NCBI GenBank assembly: GCA_965601455.1
Contig: OZ271831.1
Coordinates: 868,001 to 932,000 of the forward strand
Reading direction: 5' to 3'
Source: JANQEU01 sp965601455
GTDB lineage: Bacteria > Bacteroidota > Bacteroidia > Cytophagales > Cyclobacteriaceae
DNA length: 64,000 bases
This document shows, one piece after another, positions 51,151 through 58,695 of the stretch. Every line of letters begins with the position of its first letter. Within the stretch, counting starts at the first letter, position 1. The notes below the pieces were generated by a model that saw nothing but the letters and a program-made list of their open reading frames with translations, did not search any database and had not been told where the DNA came from. A program made the translations under genes and the position numbers.

Positions 51151-52241
51151 CATTTAGCACTGACATCAGAGGTATACTGGAACGGATTGATCAAATCGAA
51201 CCTGAACGATATGCATACTCCAGGAACTTCATCGACGGATCCGTTAGTTACTTGTCCCCGTATATTTCGAGGGGAGTTATTTCTACCCGCAGAGTATGGG
51301 AGCATCTACGTGATAAGGGGTACAACCTTGAGAACATTGAGAAATTTGTTCAGGAACTGGCGTGGAGAGACTACTGGCAACAGAATTGGTTGGCACTAGG
51401 GGACAAAATAAATTCTGATGTTCGCCACGAACAATCCCCAATAGATAATTATCAATTATCTGAGGCACTAATAAACGCGAGAACCGGCATTCAAGCCATA
51501 GACGATAGTATCAAAAGGCTGTATTCCGAGGGTTATATTCATAATCATGTCAGGATGTACATAGCAGCGATGGCTTGTAATGTTGCAAGAAGCCACTGGG
51601 CAGTTCCTGCCAGGTGGTTTTATTACCATTTACTTGACGGAGATTGGGCGAGTAATACCCTAAGTTGGCAATGGGTGGCAGGTTCCAATTCGAATAAAAA
51701 GTATGTTGCTAATCAGGAGAATATTAACAAGTATTGCTACATCTCACAACAAGGAACATTTCTCGATATCCCTTATGAGGACTTTCAGGATTTACCTATT
51801 CCTCAGGAATTAAGAGATACGGAAGATCCTAAGTTAAATCTTGAATTTCCGTTCGTCGAACGCCTACGAATTGATCCTACCATTCCCACAGTTTTATATA
51901 ATTACTACAACTTAGATCCTTTTTGGTTGAAGGATACGGAGGCTAATAGAATTCTGCTTATCGAACCGGAGGTTTTTCGAAAGTACCCGGTCGCTCCCAG
52001 AAACATTCAGTTTTTGATGGAGCTCAGCAAAAATATTCCTGGTGTCCAGGTATTTGTAGGGGAGTTTTCCGAGTTGATCACGGAGTACAGTCTTTCTGAT
52101 TTTCATTACAGGGAGCATCCGTTTAATAAGTATTCGGGTACCGAACATTCACGAGAATGGCTAGCTCCGGTAACAGGATATCATTCATCATTTTTTGGAT
52201 ACTGGAAGAAAGTGAAGAAACATATCCAAAAGAATGGATAA
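51147..52241 (+). CDS. Photolyase-family FAD-domain protein with C-terminal alpha/beta domain
   Basis: A 364-residue photolyase relative that lacks the usual N-terminal antenna domain. Residues about 5-210 match the helical FAD-binding domain: NFIDGSVSYLSPYISRGVIS, FVQELAWRDYWQQNW, IHNHVRMYIAAMAC and LLDGDWASNTLSWQWVAGSNSNKKYV. After residue about 240 comes an alpha/beta segment (NRILLIEPEVFRKYPVAPRN, IQFLMELSKNIPGVQVFVGE) that resembles the N-terminal Rossmann-like antenna domain of photolyases but is located at the C-terminus, as in a circular permutation. The usual N-terminal antenna domain is absent. Its function is unknown; a light-sensing or flavin-handling role in this cluster is likely. 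It overlaps both neighbours (ATGA at the start, 8 bases at the end). Confidence 0.88.
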   Translation: MTFSTDIRGILERIDQIEPERYAYSRNFIDGSVSYLSPYISRGVISTRRVWEHLRDKGYNLENIEKFVQELAWRDYWQQNWLALGDKINSDVRHEQSPIDNYQLSEALINARTGIQAIDDSIKRLYSEGYIHNHVRMYIAAMACNVARSHWAVPARWFYYHLLDGDWASNTLSWQWVAGSNSNKKYVANQENINKYCYISQQGTFLDIPYEDFQDLPIPQELRDTEDPKLNLEFPFVERLRIDPTIPTVLYNYYNLDPFWLKDTEANRILLIEPEVFRKYPVAPRNIQFLMELSKNIPGVQVFVGEFSELITEYSLSDFHYREHPFNKYSGTEHSREWLAPVTGYHSSFFGYWKKVKKHIQKNG

Positions 52242-53712
52242 GCAAATGATTAATGTCGTATGGTTGAAGAGAGATATAAGGTCTCGAGATCATGCACCGT
52301 TACAAGCTGCTGAGAATGACAGTATTCCGTATGTTCTGGTCTACCTGTTCGAGCCAAAACTATTGAATTACCCTACACATTCGCCTAGGCACTCCCAGTT
52401 TATATACCACTCAATTCTGGATTTAAACCATAACCTGGAGACCAATCGCAGAAAAGTGGAAATGGCCTATGCAGATGCACCGGACTTCTTCTCTTGGTTA
52501 TTAAAAAAGTACCGGATTAGTCGTCTGTTTAGTCATCAGGAAAGTGGTCCACAATTCACATGGAATCGAGACAAGCAAGTAGCAGGGATATTACGTGAAG
52601 CGAATGCAGAATGGATTGAATTCCAGCGTGATGGTATTTTACGAGGGATTACAAATCGGAAAGGTTGGGACAAACAATGGTTTGCTACCATGAACCAACC
52701 AGTAATCGAAAATACATTTAAAGGGCCATCACCTCATCCAGACCTAGATCATCCTTTTTCACTTCCGGAAAGCTTTCACAACGAAATCCGCAAGTACCCT
52801 GCTGAATTCCAGTCCGCCGGAGAATCCAATGGGTGGCACTACCTTGAGAGCTTTATGGCCGGTCGGGGAACCTCTTATCACAAACACATCTCAAAACCCA
52901 CCGAGAGTAGAAAATCTTGTAGTCGGATTTCTCCTTTCCTGACCTGGGGAAACCTAAGCATTAAGCAGGCCTATCAATTTGTAAAAAATCACAAATCATT
53001 CCAAGCTAATAAACGAGCTTACGGTGGTTTCCTAACAAGGCTAAAATGGCATTGCCATTTCATTCAGAAATTTGAAGTTGAATGTACGTACGAAACGCAG
53101 TGTGTTAACCAAGGATATGAATTCCTGCAGCATGAGAATCGTGAGGATTGGCTGGAAGCCTGGAAGTCAGGGAAAACCGGGTTTCCTTTGGTGGATGCCT
53201 GTATGCGGGCATTGACAAATACGGGATGGATCAATTTCAGAATGAGGGCCATGTTAGTGTCCTTTTTATGTCATCACCTTGATCAGGACTGGCGTAGAGG
53301 GACCAGCCATTTAGCGCGCCTCTTTCTTGACTACGACCCGGGTATTCATTATCCGCAATTTCAAATGCAAGCTGGAACAACAGGAGTTAATACAGTAAGA
53401 ATCTACAATCCTGTTAAGCAATCTATGGATCATGACGAATCCGGAGACTTTATCAGGAAATGGGTTCCTGAATTGAAAGAGGTTCCTTTATGTTTCATTC
53501 ATGAGCCATGGAAAATGAATGAAATGGACCGGTCATTGATTACTAACTATACTTATCCGGATCCCATAATGGATATAATGGAAGCCGGAAGAAAAGCAAG
53601 AAAAAGAATTTGGGGTCATCGTTCGCACGAAAAAGTGAAGGAAGAAAAGAAAAGAATCCTGGTTACCCATACAAGGAATAGAAGTCATGCATCTTACGAA
53701 AAAAACAATTGA
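52234..53712 (+). CDS. Cryptochrome/photolyase family protein (class I CPD photolyase-like)
   Basis: A 492-residue blue-light flavoprotein. Residues 6-140 are the antenna-type Rossmann domain (VVWLKRDIRSRDHAPLQAAEN). Residues about 200-470 are the FAD-binding helical domain: the TSxxSPxL region as SRISPFLTWGNLSIKQAY, GFLTRLKWHCHFIQKFE, GFPLVDACMRALTNTGWINF, RAMLVSFLCHHLDQDWRRG, and LFLDYDPGIHYPQFQMQAGTTG. These cover substrate and FAD contacts of class I enzymes. It may repair cyclobutane dimers or act as a light sensor. The start at 52234 overlaps the upstream gene by 8 bases; an internal ATG at 52246 (MINVVWLKRD) is also possible. The C-terminal tail (RKRIWGHRSHEKVKEEKKR) is basic and could touch DNA. 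Confidence 0.93.
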   Translation: MDKQMINVVWLKRDIRSRDHAPLQAAENDSIPYVLVYLFEPKLLNYPTHSPRHSQFIYHSILDLNHNLETNRRKVEMAYADAPDFFSWLLKKYRISRLFSHQESGPQFTWNRDKQVAGILREANAEWIEFQRDGILRGITNRKGWDKQWFATMNQPVIENTFKGPSPHPDLDHPFSLPESFHNEIRKYPAEFQSAGESNGWHYLESFMAGRGTSYHKHISKPTESRKSCSRISPFLTWGNLSIKQAYQFVKNHKSFQANKRAYGGFLTRLKWHCHFIQKFEVECTYETQCVNQGYEFLQHENREDWLEAWKSGKTGFPLVDACMRALTNTGWINFRMRAMLVSFLCHHLDQDWRRGTSHLARLFLDYDPGIHYPQFQMQAGTTGVNTVRIYNPVKQSMDHDESGDFIRKWVPELKEVPLCFIHEPWKMNEMDRSLITNYTYPDPIMDIMEAGRKARKRIWGHRSHEKVKEEKKRILVTHTRNRSHASYEKNN

Positions 53713-54322
53713 AGAGTCGGAAAGAAAATTTCGGCTAAATCTAATTAACTCCATTACCGGAGCTAAGCCCTCAAACCTGATCGGAACCACTTCCTCAGAA
53801 GGTCGGAATAACCTTGCCATTTTTAATTCAGTAGTTCACCTTGGAAGCAACCCTGCATTACTGGGATTTATCTTGAGACCTACGGAGGAGGTGCCTAGGC
53901 ATACTTACGAAAATATTAAGGAGACTGGTTTCTACACGATTAACTCTGTTCATCAGGAAATTATCGAGAATGCTCATTACACATCTGCGAAGTTTAGTTC
54001 CGAGATCGATGAGTTCGAACGCTGCGGAATAGAACCTGAGAAATTATTTGGATTTATTGCGCCATTCGTAAAGTCGAGTGTAATCAAGATCGGAATGGAA
54101 TTTCAGGAAGAAGTTCCACTATCCAACGGTACCCGGTTGATTATCGGTTCCGTTGAACACATAGTAATAAAAGATGAAATGGTGGAGGATAATGGGTATG
54201 TAAATCTGGATGATCCCGGCGTGACGGCAATTAGCGGATTGAACACCTATTATAAATTGGATAAATTGGACTCTTTCTCCTACGCCAGGGCAGAGGAAAC
54301 TCCATTTTTTGAAGGAAAATGA
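53687..54322 (+). CDS. Flavin reductase family protein (long form)
   Basis: A 211-residue split-barrel flavoprotein with the flavin reductase-like domain: FRLNLINSITGAKPSNLIGTTSSEGRNNLAIFNSVVHLGSNPALLGFILRP is the FMN-binding region, and TYENIKETGFYTINSVH the next strand set. It differs from the short flavin reductase at 50677 by length and sequence. The start at 53687 overlaps the photolyase end by 26 bases and has a good ribosome site (AAGGAAT), so this unusual start is supported. Its stop overlaps the ATG of the DUF2256 gene by four bases. It probably supplies reduced flavin to the photolyases (inference). Confidence 0.88.
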   Translation: MHLTKKTIEESERKFRLNLINSITGAKPSNLIGTTSSEGRNNLAIFNSVVHLGSNPALLGFILRPTEEVPRHTYENIKETGFYTINSVHQEIIENAHYTSAKFSSEIDEFERCGIEPEKLFGFIAPFVKSSVIKIGMEFQEEVPLSNGTRLIIGSVEHIVIKDEMVEDNGYVNLDDPGVTAISGLNTYYKLDKLDSFSYARAEETPFFEGK

Positions 54323-54465
54323 AAAAATCACATCTCCCACAGAAGATATGCCCGGTATGTCAAAGACCTTTTACTTGGAGAAAGAAATGGTCAAAGGACT
54401 GGGAACATGTAAAGTATTGCAGCGAAAGATGTCGCAGAAATCGTAATTCATGTATGCTAGCCTAA
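54319..54465 (+). CDS. DUF2256-family Cys4 micro-protein
   Basis: A 48-residue protein, too short for many gene finders, overlapping the previous stop (ATGA) and the next start by 16 bases. It reads ICPVCQRPFTWRKKW, then EHVKYCSERCRRNR: cysteines 11, 14, 34 and 38 in a CxxC...CxxxC arrangement, a zinc- or iron-binding knuckle. This is the DUF2256 family, which I recall as repeatedly found next to bacterial (6-4) photolyase genes. Function is unknown. A short extension (NSCMLA) after the conserved core adds a fifth cysteine. Its position between a flavin reductase and the (6-4)-type photolyase supports a role with that enzyme. Confidence 0.88.
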   Translation: MKKSHLPQKICPVCQRPFTWRKKWSKDWEHVKYCSERCRRNRNSCMLA

Positions 54466-55931
54466 TTTTTCCGCATCAGCTATTCCAAGATAGCCCGGCT
54501 TTGGACCGGGACGCCACGATTTTTTTGATTGAAGAATTTCTATTCTTTCGTCAATTCAGTTTTCATAAGCAGAAAATTGCTTTTCACCGGGCCTCCATGA
54601 AAAGGTACAGTGATTACCTGAAAGGTGAGGGGTATCGTGTAGAATATATTGAAAGCACGAATGAACTTAGTGACATCAGGAAGTTGATCCCGGATCTTTC
54701 GCGGAAAGGGTATACCGTACTTACGATTGTAGATCCTGTTGATTATTGGTTGACAAGAAGAATCGAGAAAGGGGTTGATCGTAACCAATTTAGGATTAAT
54801 TGGTTGGATTCACCGATGTTCCTCAATTCCAGAGAAGACAATGCCGGCTTTTTTCGAGCGGAGAAAAAGAAGTTCTTTCAAACCTCTTTCTATAAAGAGC
54901 AACGACAACGATTTGGAATTTTGCTGGATAATGACGGAAATCCCGAAGGCGGTAAGTGGACTTTCGATGTGGAAAACAGGAAAAGATATCCATCAAAAAA
55001 GACACCCCCACCCATCCATTTTCCCAAAGCCGATGGGTATACAGATGAAGCAAAGACCTATGTAGAACATCATTTTTCGGTAAATCCAGGTTCTTTAGGA
55101 AAAGACCCATTCTATCCGACGGACCATCGAGGGGCCATACAATGGTTACAGCAGTTCTTAACGTACCGATTTCATGAATTCGGTGACTATGAAGATGCTA
55201 TCGTAAGTAGTCAAATAATCTTGAATCATAGTGTGCTCACACCGATGCTCAATTCAGGTCTATTAACTCCAAAAGTAGTTTTGGATGAGGTACTTGCTTT
55301 TGCTAAAGATCATGAAGTTCCAATTAATTCGACAGAGGGGTTTGTTCGGCAAATTATTGGTTGGCGTGAATTCATAAGAGGAATTTATGAGGTTAAGGGA
55401 TCGAAAGAACGGACTACAAACTTTTGGGGATTTGAGAGGAAAATTCCAGAATCGTTTTACACTGGAAATACAGGTATTTTACCCATAGATCAGACCATTG
55501 AAAAGGTATTGAAAACCGGGTACTGCCATCACATTGAACGGCTAATGGTACTCGGTAATTTCATGGTTTTATGTGAGTTTGACCCGGATGAAGTATATCA
55601 ATGGTTCATGGAGTTATTCATTGACGCCTATGATTGGGTGATGGTGCCAAATGTATATGGTATGAGCTTGTTTGCTGACGGAGGTATTATGAGTACCAAA
55701 CCGTATATCAGTGGATCAAACTATCTTCTAAAAATGAGTGACTACAAGAAAGGACCATGGACGAGCACCTGGGACGCACTCTTTTGGAGATTTATGTCTG
55801 TGCATCGTGAGTTTTTTGCCAGAAACCCCAGGTTAAGCATGCTGGTTAGAAATCTCGATAAGATGGATGAGGCTAAGTTGACTGGGATGATAACGCATGC
55901 TGAAGAATATCTTCTTTCACTGGATCAATAA
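54450..55931 (+). CDS. PhrB-like (6-4) photolyase/cryptochrome without iron-sulfur cysteines
   Basis: A 493-residue protein of the prokaryotic (6-4) photolyase (FeS-BCP/CryPro) family. It starts ASLIFPHQLFQDSPAL and has the family patterns HKQKIAFHRASMKRY, FLTYRFHEFGDYEDA, FVRQIIGWREFIRGIYE, TGYCHHIERLMVLGNFMVL, IDAYDWVMVPNVYGMSLFA, and STKPYISGSNYLLKMSDYKKG. Classical members bind a [4Fe-4S] cluster with four cysteines, two of them in a CxxC right after MSDY; here that site reads MSDYKKGPWTSTWDALFWRF and contains no Cys. Only isolated cysteines remain elsewhere, so the cluster should be absent. It should repair (6-4) photoproducts or sense light, with FAD and probably a lumazine antenna (family knowledge). 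It ends the cluster and is convergent with the next gene. Confidence 0.93.
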   Translation: MYASLIFPHQLFQDSPALDRDATIFLIEEFLFFRQFSFHKQKIAFHRASMKRYSDYLKGEGYRVEYIESTNELSDIRKLIPDLSRKGYTVLTIVDPVDYWLTRRIEKGVDRNQFRINWLDSPMFLNSREDNAGFFRAEKKKFFQTSFYKEQRQRFGILLDNDGNPEGGKWTFDVENRKRYPSKKTPPPIHFPKADGYTDEAKTYVEHHFSVNPGSLGKDPFYPTDHRGAIQWLQQFLTYRFHEFGDYEDAIVSSQIILNHSVLTPMLNSGLLTPKVVLDEVLAFAKDHEVPINSTEGFVRQIIGWREFIRGIYEVKGSKERTTNFWGFERKIPESFYTGNTGILPIDQTIEKVLKTGYCHHIERLMVLGNFMVLCEFDPDEVYQWFMELFIDAYDWVMVPNVYGMSLFADGGIMSTKPYISGSNYLLKMSDYKKGPWTSTWDALFWRFMSVHREFFARNPRLSMLVRNLDKMDEAKLTGMITHAEEYLLSLDQ

Positions 55932-56614
55932 TCAAAAAAACCTGTATTCGGTGATCTAATTTCTCCCCAAATACGAACGTTATCAACTTTTCCCGTATCA
56001 TCGAATGAACCGAAACCGATGTGACCAAAATCAAAATGAGTGTCATTACCCTTCATAATGGGTGTGTCCATATTACCGAAGTAGACTTCGATGGATCCAG
56101 ATTTTCGATCCCTAATAATTTTAATTCGGGTCCATTCTGTTCCCCATTGAATACCTGAAGTTGTTTCGTCGGCAAAGCTTACTCGTGGCTCGTCATTCAC
56201 GAGGAATATGTTATGGGCATTGGGGTCCGCTGCCGAAGCAAAATGAACATAGTAAAAGTTTGAAGGATCTTTTGCACCAAAGAAAACGCACATATCCCTA
56301 TGACCATATTCTCTACCGGTTTGCAATAGATCTGCTTCAAGGACAAAGCTTCCTACTTCCACATCTTTAATAATTGCGACACTGTAGGGAGAACGAACCC
56401 TGGCCTGATAGTCACTTTGGCGATATAATTCCAGGTATCGATTTGAAAGACTATCATTCAATCTCCAGGCATTCGGGTCCGTAAATTCAAAATCGGATAT
56501 AGAATTCCTCGAAAAGTCCGTCTCATAAACCAATGGCCAATCTTGTGCCGTGGATGGCAAAACCATAATCGAAAGTAGCATCACAAAAAGAAGTCGGGAG
56601 CCGATACGCTTCAT
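55925..56614 (-). CDS. Secreted concanavalin-like (DUF1080/LamG-type) protein
   Basis: A 229-residue exported protein, signal peptide about residues 1-23 (ending LPSTAQ). The mature part is a beta-sandwich of the concanavalin A-like superfamily, with WPLVYETDFSRNSISDF at the start, VGSFVLEADLLQTGREYG, DPSNFYYVHFASAAD, WTRIKIIRDRKSGSIEVYFGN, and FGHIGFGSFDDTGKVDNVRIWG at the end. Such domains often bind or hydrolyse sugars (for example DUF1080 3-keto-glycoside hydrolases), but no catalytic residue can be fixed here. Its stop overlaps that of the PhrB-like gene by seven bases (convergent). Confidence 0.85.
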   Translation of the reverse strand: MKRIGSRLLFVMLLSIMVLPSTAQDWPLVYETDFSRNSISDFEFTDPNAWRLNDSLSNRYLELYRQSDYQARVRSPYSVAIIKDVEVGSFVLEADLLQTGREYGHRDMCVFFGAKDPSNFYYVHFASAADPNAHNIFLVNDEPRVSFADETTSGIQWGTEWTRIKIIRDRKSGSIEVYFGNMDTPIMKGNDTHFDFGHIGFGSFDDTGKVDNVRIWGEIRSPNTGFFDY

Positions 56615-56655
56615 TATTTATTGTTCAATTGTAAAGCTAAGAAATCAAAAGTCAA

Positions 56656-57072
56656 TCAGTCAGTCAGTTGGCCAAGAACCCAGCCGCTGGTAATGAAGAC
56701 CAGCCCTCCGAAAATCCATTGATTTCTTTTATTTCGTTTTTTCAGGATGGACAGCTCTTTTTCAAAAGACTCGTTCGCAAGGTGAAAGTCTGTATTTTCT
56801 ATGGTCATCTGCTGGTTATTGTATGAAAAAGAAACATTTACGCTATCCAGCGATAACTCAATTTCGTCTAATCGATCGGTTGCGGAGGCGATTTGCTGTG
56901 TAATTGGATGGGTAGTTTTATCAGCCATTTGGATGAGAGCTTGATGTAGTTTTACTATTTCCGATTTAAGCATTCGGTTTTCAACTTGAAGACTGTCACA
57001 GTTGTATTTATGTTGGCCTACACAATCCATGTTGATAATTAGAAGAAAGAATAGCAGTATTACAATTCGCAA
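56656..57072 (-). CDS. Coiled-coil exported protein with C-terminal helix, unknown function
   Basis: A 138-residue protein starting at a TTG (57072) because no ATG lies in a good position: the signal-like segment MRIVILLFFLLIINMDCVGQ directly follows it, 10 bases after the upstream stop. The middle is a coiled coil (CDSLQVENRMLKSEIVKLHQAL, QQIASATDRLDEIELSLDSV), then KELSILKKRNKRNQWIFGG and a C-terminal membrane helix (WIFGGLVFITSGWVLGQL). It is a probable membrane-anchored coiled-coil protein. The neighbour at 57083 is of similar design and both are likely one operon. No family is recognised. Confidence 0.7.
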   Translation of the reverse strand: MRIVILLFFLLIINMDCVGQHKYNCDSLQVENRMLKSEIVKLHQALIQMADKTTHPITQQIASATDRLDEIELSLDSVNVSFSYNNQQMTIENTDFHLANESFEKELSILKKRNKRNQWIFGGLVFITSGWVLGQLTD

Positions 57073-57082
57073 TTGATGCAGG

Positions 57083-57436
57083 TTAATTGTTACTTTCTGG
57101 TTGACTTATCACTGTCGACTGGATACCGTACGTTTCGATAATTAGTTCTGTATGATTGATAATTGAATCCAGACTTTCAGATCGTTGTGTTTCCAGTTCA
57201 ACCAGCATTCTAATTAATGAATCGAGTTCGGTCTTAACCTCATTCTGATCAATTTCTAGTTGTTGATACTCTACTAATATTGATTCGTATTCGTTGGATA
57301 TCCGTTGATAGCTAGATAGTAGATCGACATAAGAGGATTGTATGTCACTCAACTTTCTAATTCTTAAGAACTGGGAGGCAATCAATAGAACCGTTATTAA
57401 TAAAATAGGTGCGAACAAAATCCATTTCCTTTTCAC
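57083..57436 (-). CDS. Membrane-anchored coiled-coil protein, unknown function
   Basis: A 117-residue protein with an N-terminal membrane helix (WILFAPILLITVLLIASQFL, residues 5-24) followed by a coiled coil up to about residue 95 (LLSSYQRISNEYESILVEYQQLEIDQ, LDSLIRMLVELETQRSESLD). It has the look of a small envelope or division-associated protein, but no family is recognised. It is the upstream member of a pair with the gene at 56656 (10-base gap between the two). Confidence 0.7.
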   Translation of the reverse strand: MKRKWILFAPILLITVLLIASQFLRIRKLSDIQSSYVDLLSSYQRISNEYESILVEYQQLEIDQNEVKTELDSLIRMLVELETQRSESLDSIINHTELIIETYGIQSTVISQPESNN

Positions 57437-57643
57437 TCAACAAATTTATTATATTATTACAAATAACGTTATAGTAAATTCATTTTAATACTACGTGGCT
57501 ACTGAATGATGATTTTCAATCGACATATGGGAAAACCGGACAACAAAAGGGAAAAAAACGGTTTTTTAGCGGAAAATAAGCGTGATTTCCAAACGGTTTA
57601 CTTGCTGTTAATGTTACTTTTACGCGCTGAAATCTAAAGTGGT

Positions 57644-58690
57644 ATGATTATCCCAAAGGAAGCCAAGCTAACTGGACAGCAGTTAGAGGAGGTAAAGAAT
57701 ATAGTAGAGGAATTTGATTGTAAGGTTCAACCTATTGTTGGACATCATAGAACGATTTACGCGGTGCTTGGAGAGGAGAGGAAGACGATTATGGTAAATC
57801 GAATTTTGGGGTTGGACTATATAGACCGTTTCGATGCGGTCGATTCACCTTTTAAATTAATGGATATTCATTCTGAACTCGCTTATCATAAGATTAAGAT
57901 TGGCAAGGCGATATTGGGAGAGGAACCATTCATTATTGCAGGGCATTGTACCATAGATCCAAAAAATCCTCAATTGTTCATTGAGACGGCTCATGCCGTG
58001 AAAGAGGCTGGAGCCGCCGCTATAAGAGGTGGTGTTTGGAAACCGCGAACGATGCCTTATTCATTCCAGGGCGACGATTCCTCTATTGAAATCCTTGTAG
58101 AAGCACGCGAACAGACTGGATTGCCGGTGGATACCGAGGTCATGGATGACCATCAATTAGATGTTGCTCTTGCCGCCAATGTTGACGTTCTGCAGGTAGG
58201 GGCGAGAAACGCGTTGAATTACTCTCTTCTAAGAAAGATTGGAGAGAAAACAGCTGAAAACAATACTGCGGTATTGTTGAAGAGGTCGATTGGAATGGGT
58301 CCTATAAACGAATTTATTGCCGCTTCAGAATACATTGCTGCTGCAGGTAACGCTAACGTAATGTTATGTCCCAGGGGAACACAACCAACGATGGACGGTT
58401 ATCGAAATTATCCGGATGAATCCATTACTCCCTTGCTAAAAGAGAAGACATGGGCTCCAGTGATTGTTGATCCATCACATTCTGTCGGAAGATCCCAATA
58501 TGTACCTTCTGCGGCGTTGGCCGCCATGTCTTATGGTGCAGATGGCGTCATTGTTGAGACACATATCGATCCAAAAAGAGGAATTGGTGATGATCCTAAG
58601 CAATCTATCAGGCCTGACGAACTCAAGCAACTTATTCAGGATATCAGAGATCTTTGGAGAATTAAGAAAAGGGCGGAGGTTGTAGCGTAA
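57644..58690 (+). CDS. DAHP synthase-like protein (type I-beta) with altered active-site motifs
   Basis: A 348-residue member of the 3-deoxy-7-phosphoheptulonate synthase family with an N-terminal ferredoxin-like regulatory domain (residues 1-80, IVEEFDCKVQPIVGHHRTIYAV). The barrel keeps metal ligands and most substrate residues: IAGHC (Cys102), AAIRGGVWKPRTMPYSFQG, DVLQVGARNALNYSLL, VIVDPSHSVGR (His279), IVETHIDP and GDDPKQS. But two hallmark motifs differ from the consensus: IAGPC is IAGHC and CERG(I)R is CPRGTQ (residues 242-247), and KPRTS is KPRTM. It is either the chorismate-pathway first enzyme with drift or a paralogue with another sugar-phosphate substrate. It is convergent with the CarH-like gene. 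Confidence 0.85.
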   Translation: MIIPKEAKLTGQQLEEVKNIVEEFDCKVQPIVGHHRTIYAVLGEERKTIMVNRILGLDYIDRFDAVDSPFKLMDIHSELAYHKIKIGKAILGEEPFIIAGHCTIDPKNPQLFIETAHAVKEAGAAAIRGGVWKPRTMPYSFQGDDSSIEILVEAREQTGLPVDTEVMDDHQLDVALAANVDVLQVGARNALNYSLLRKIGEKTAENNTAVLLKRSIGMGPINEFIAASEYIAAAGNANVMLCPRGTQPTMDGYRNYPDESITPLLKEKTWAPVIVDPSHSVGRSQYVPSAALAAMSYGADGVIVETHIDPKRGIGDDPKQSIRPDELKQLIQDIRDLWRIKKRAEVVA

Positions 58691-58695
58691 ATCTC

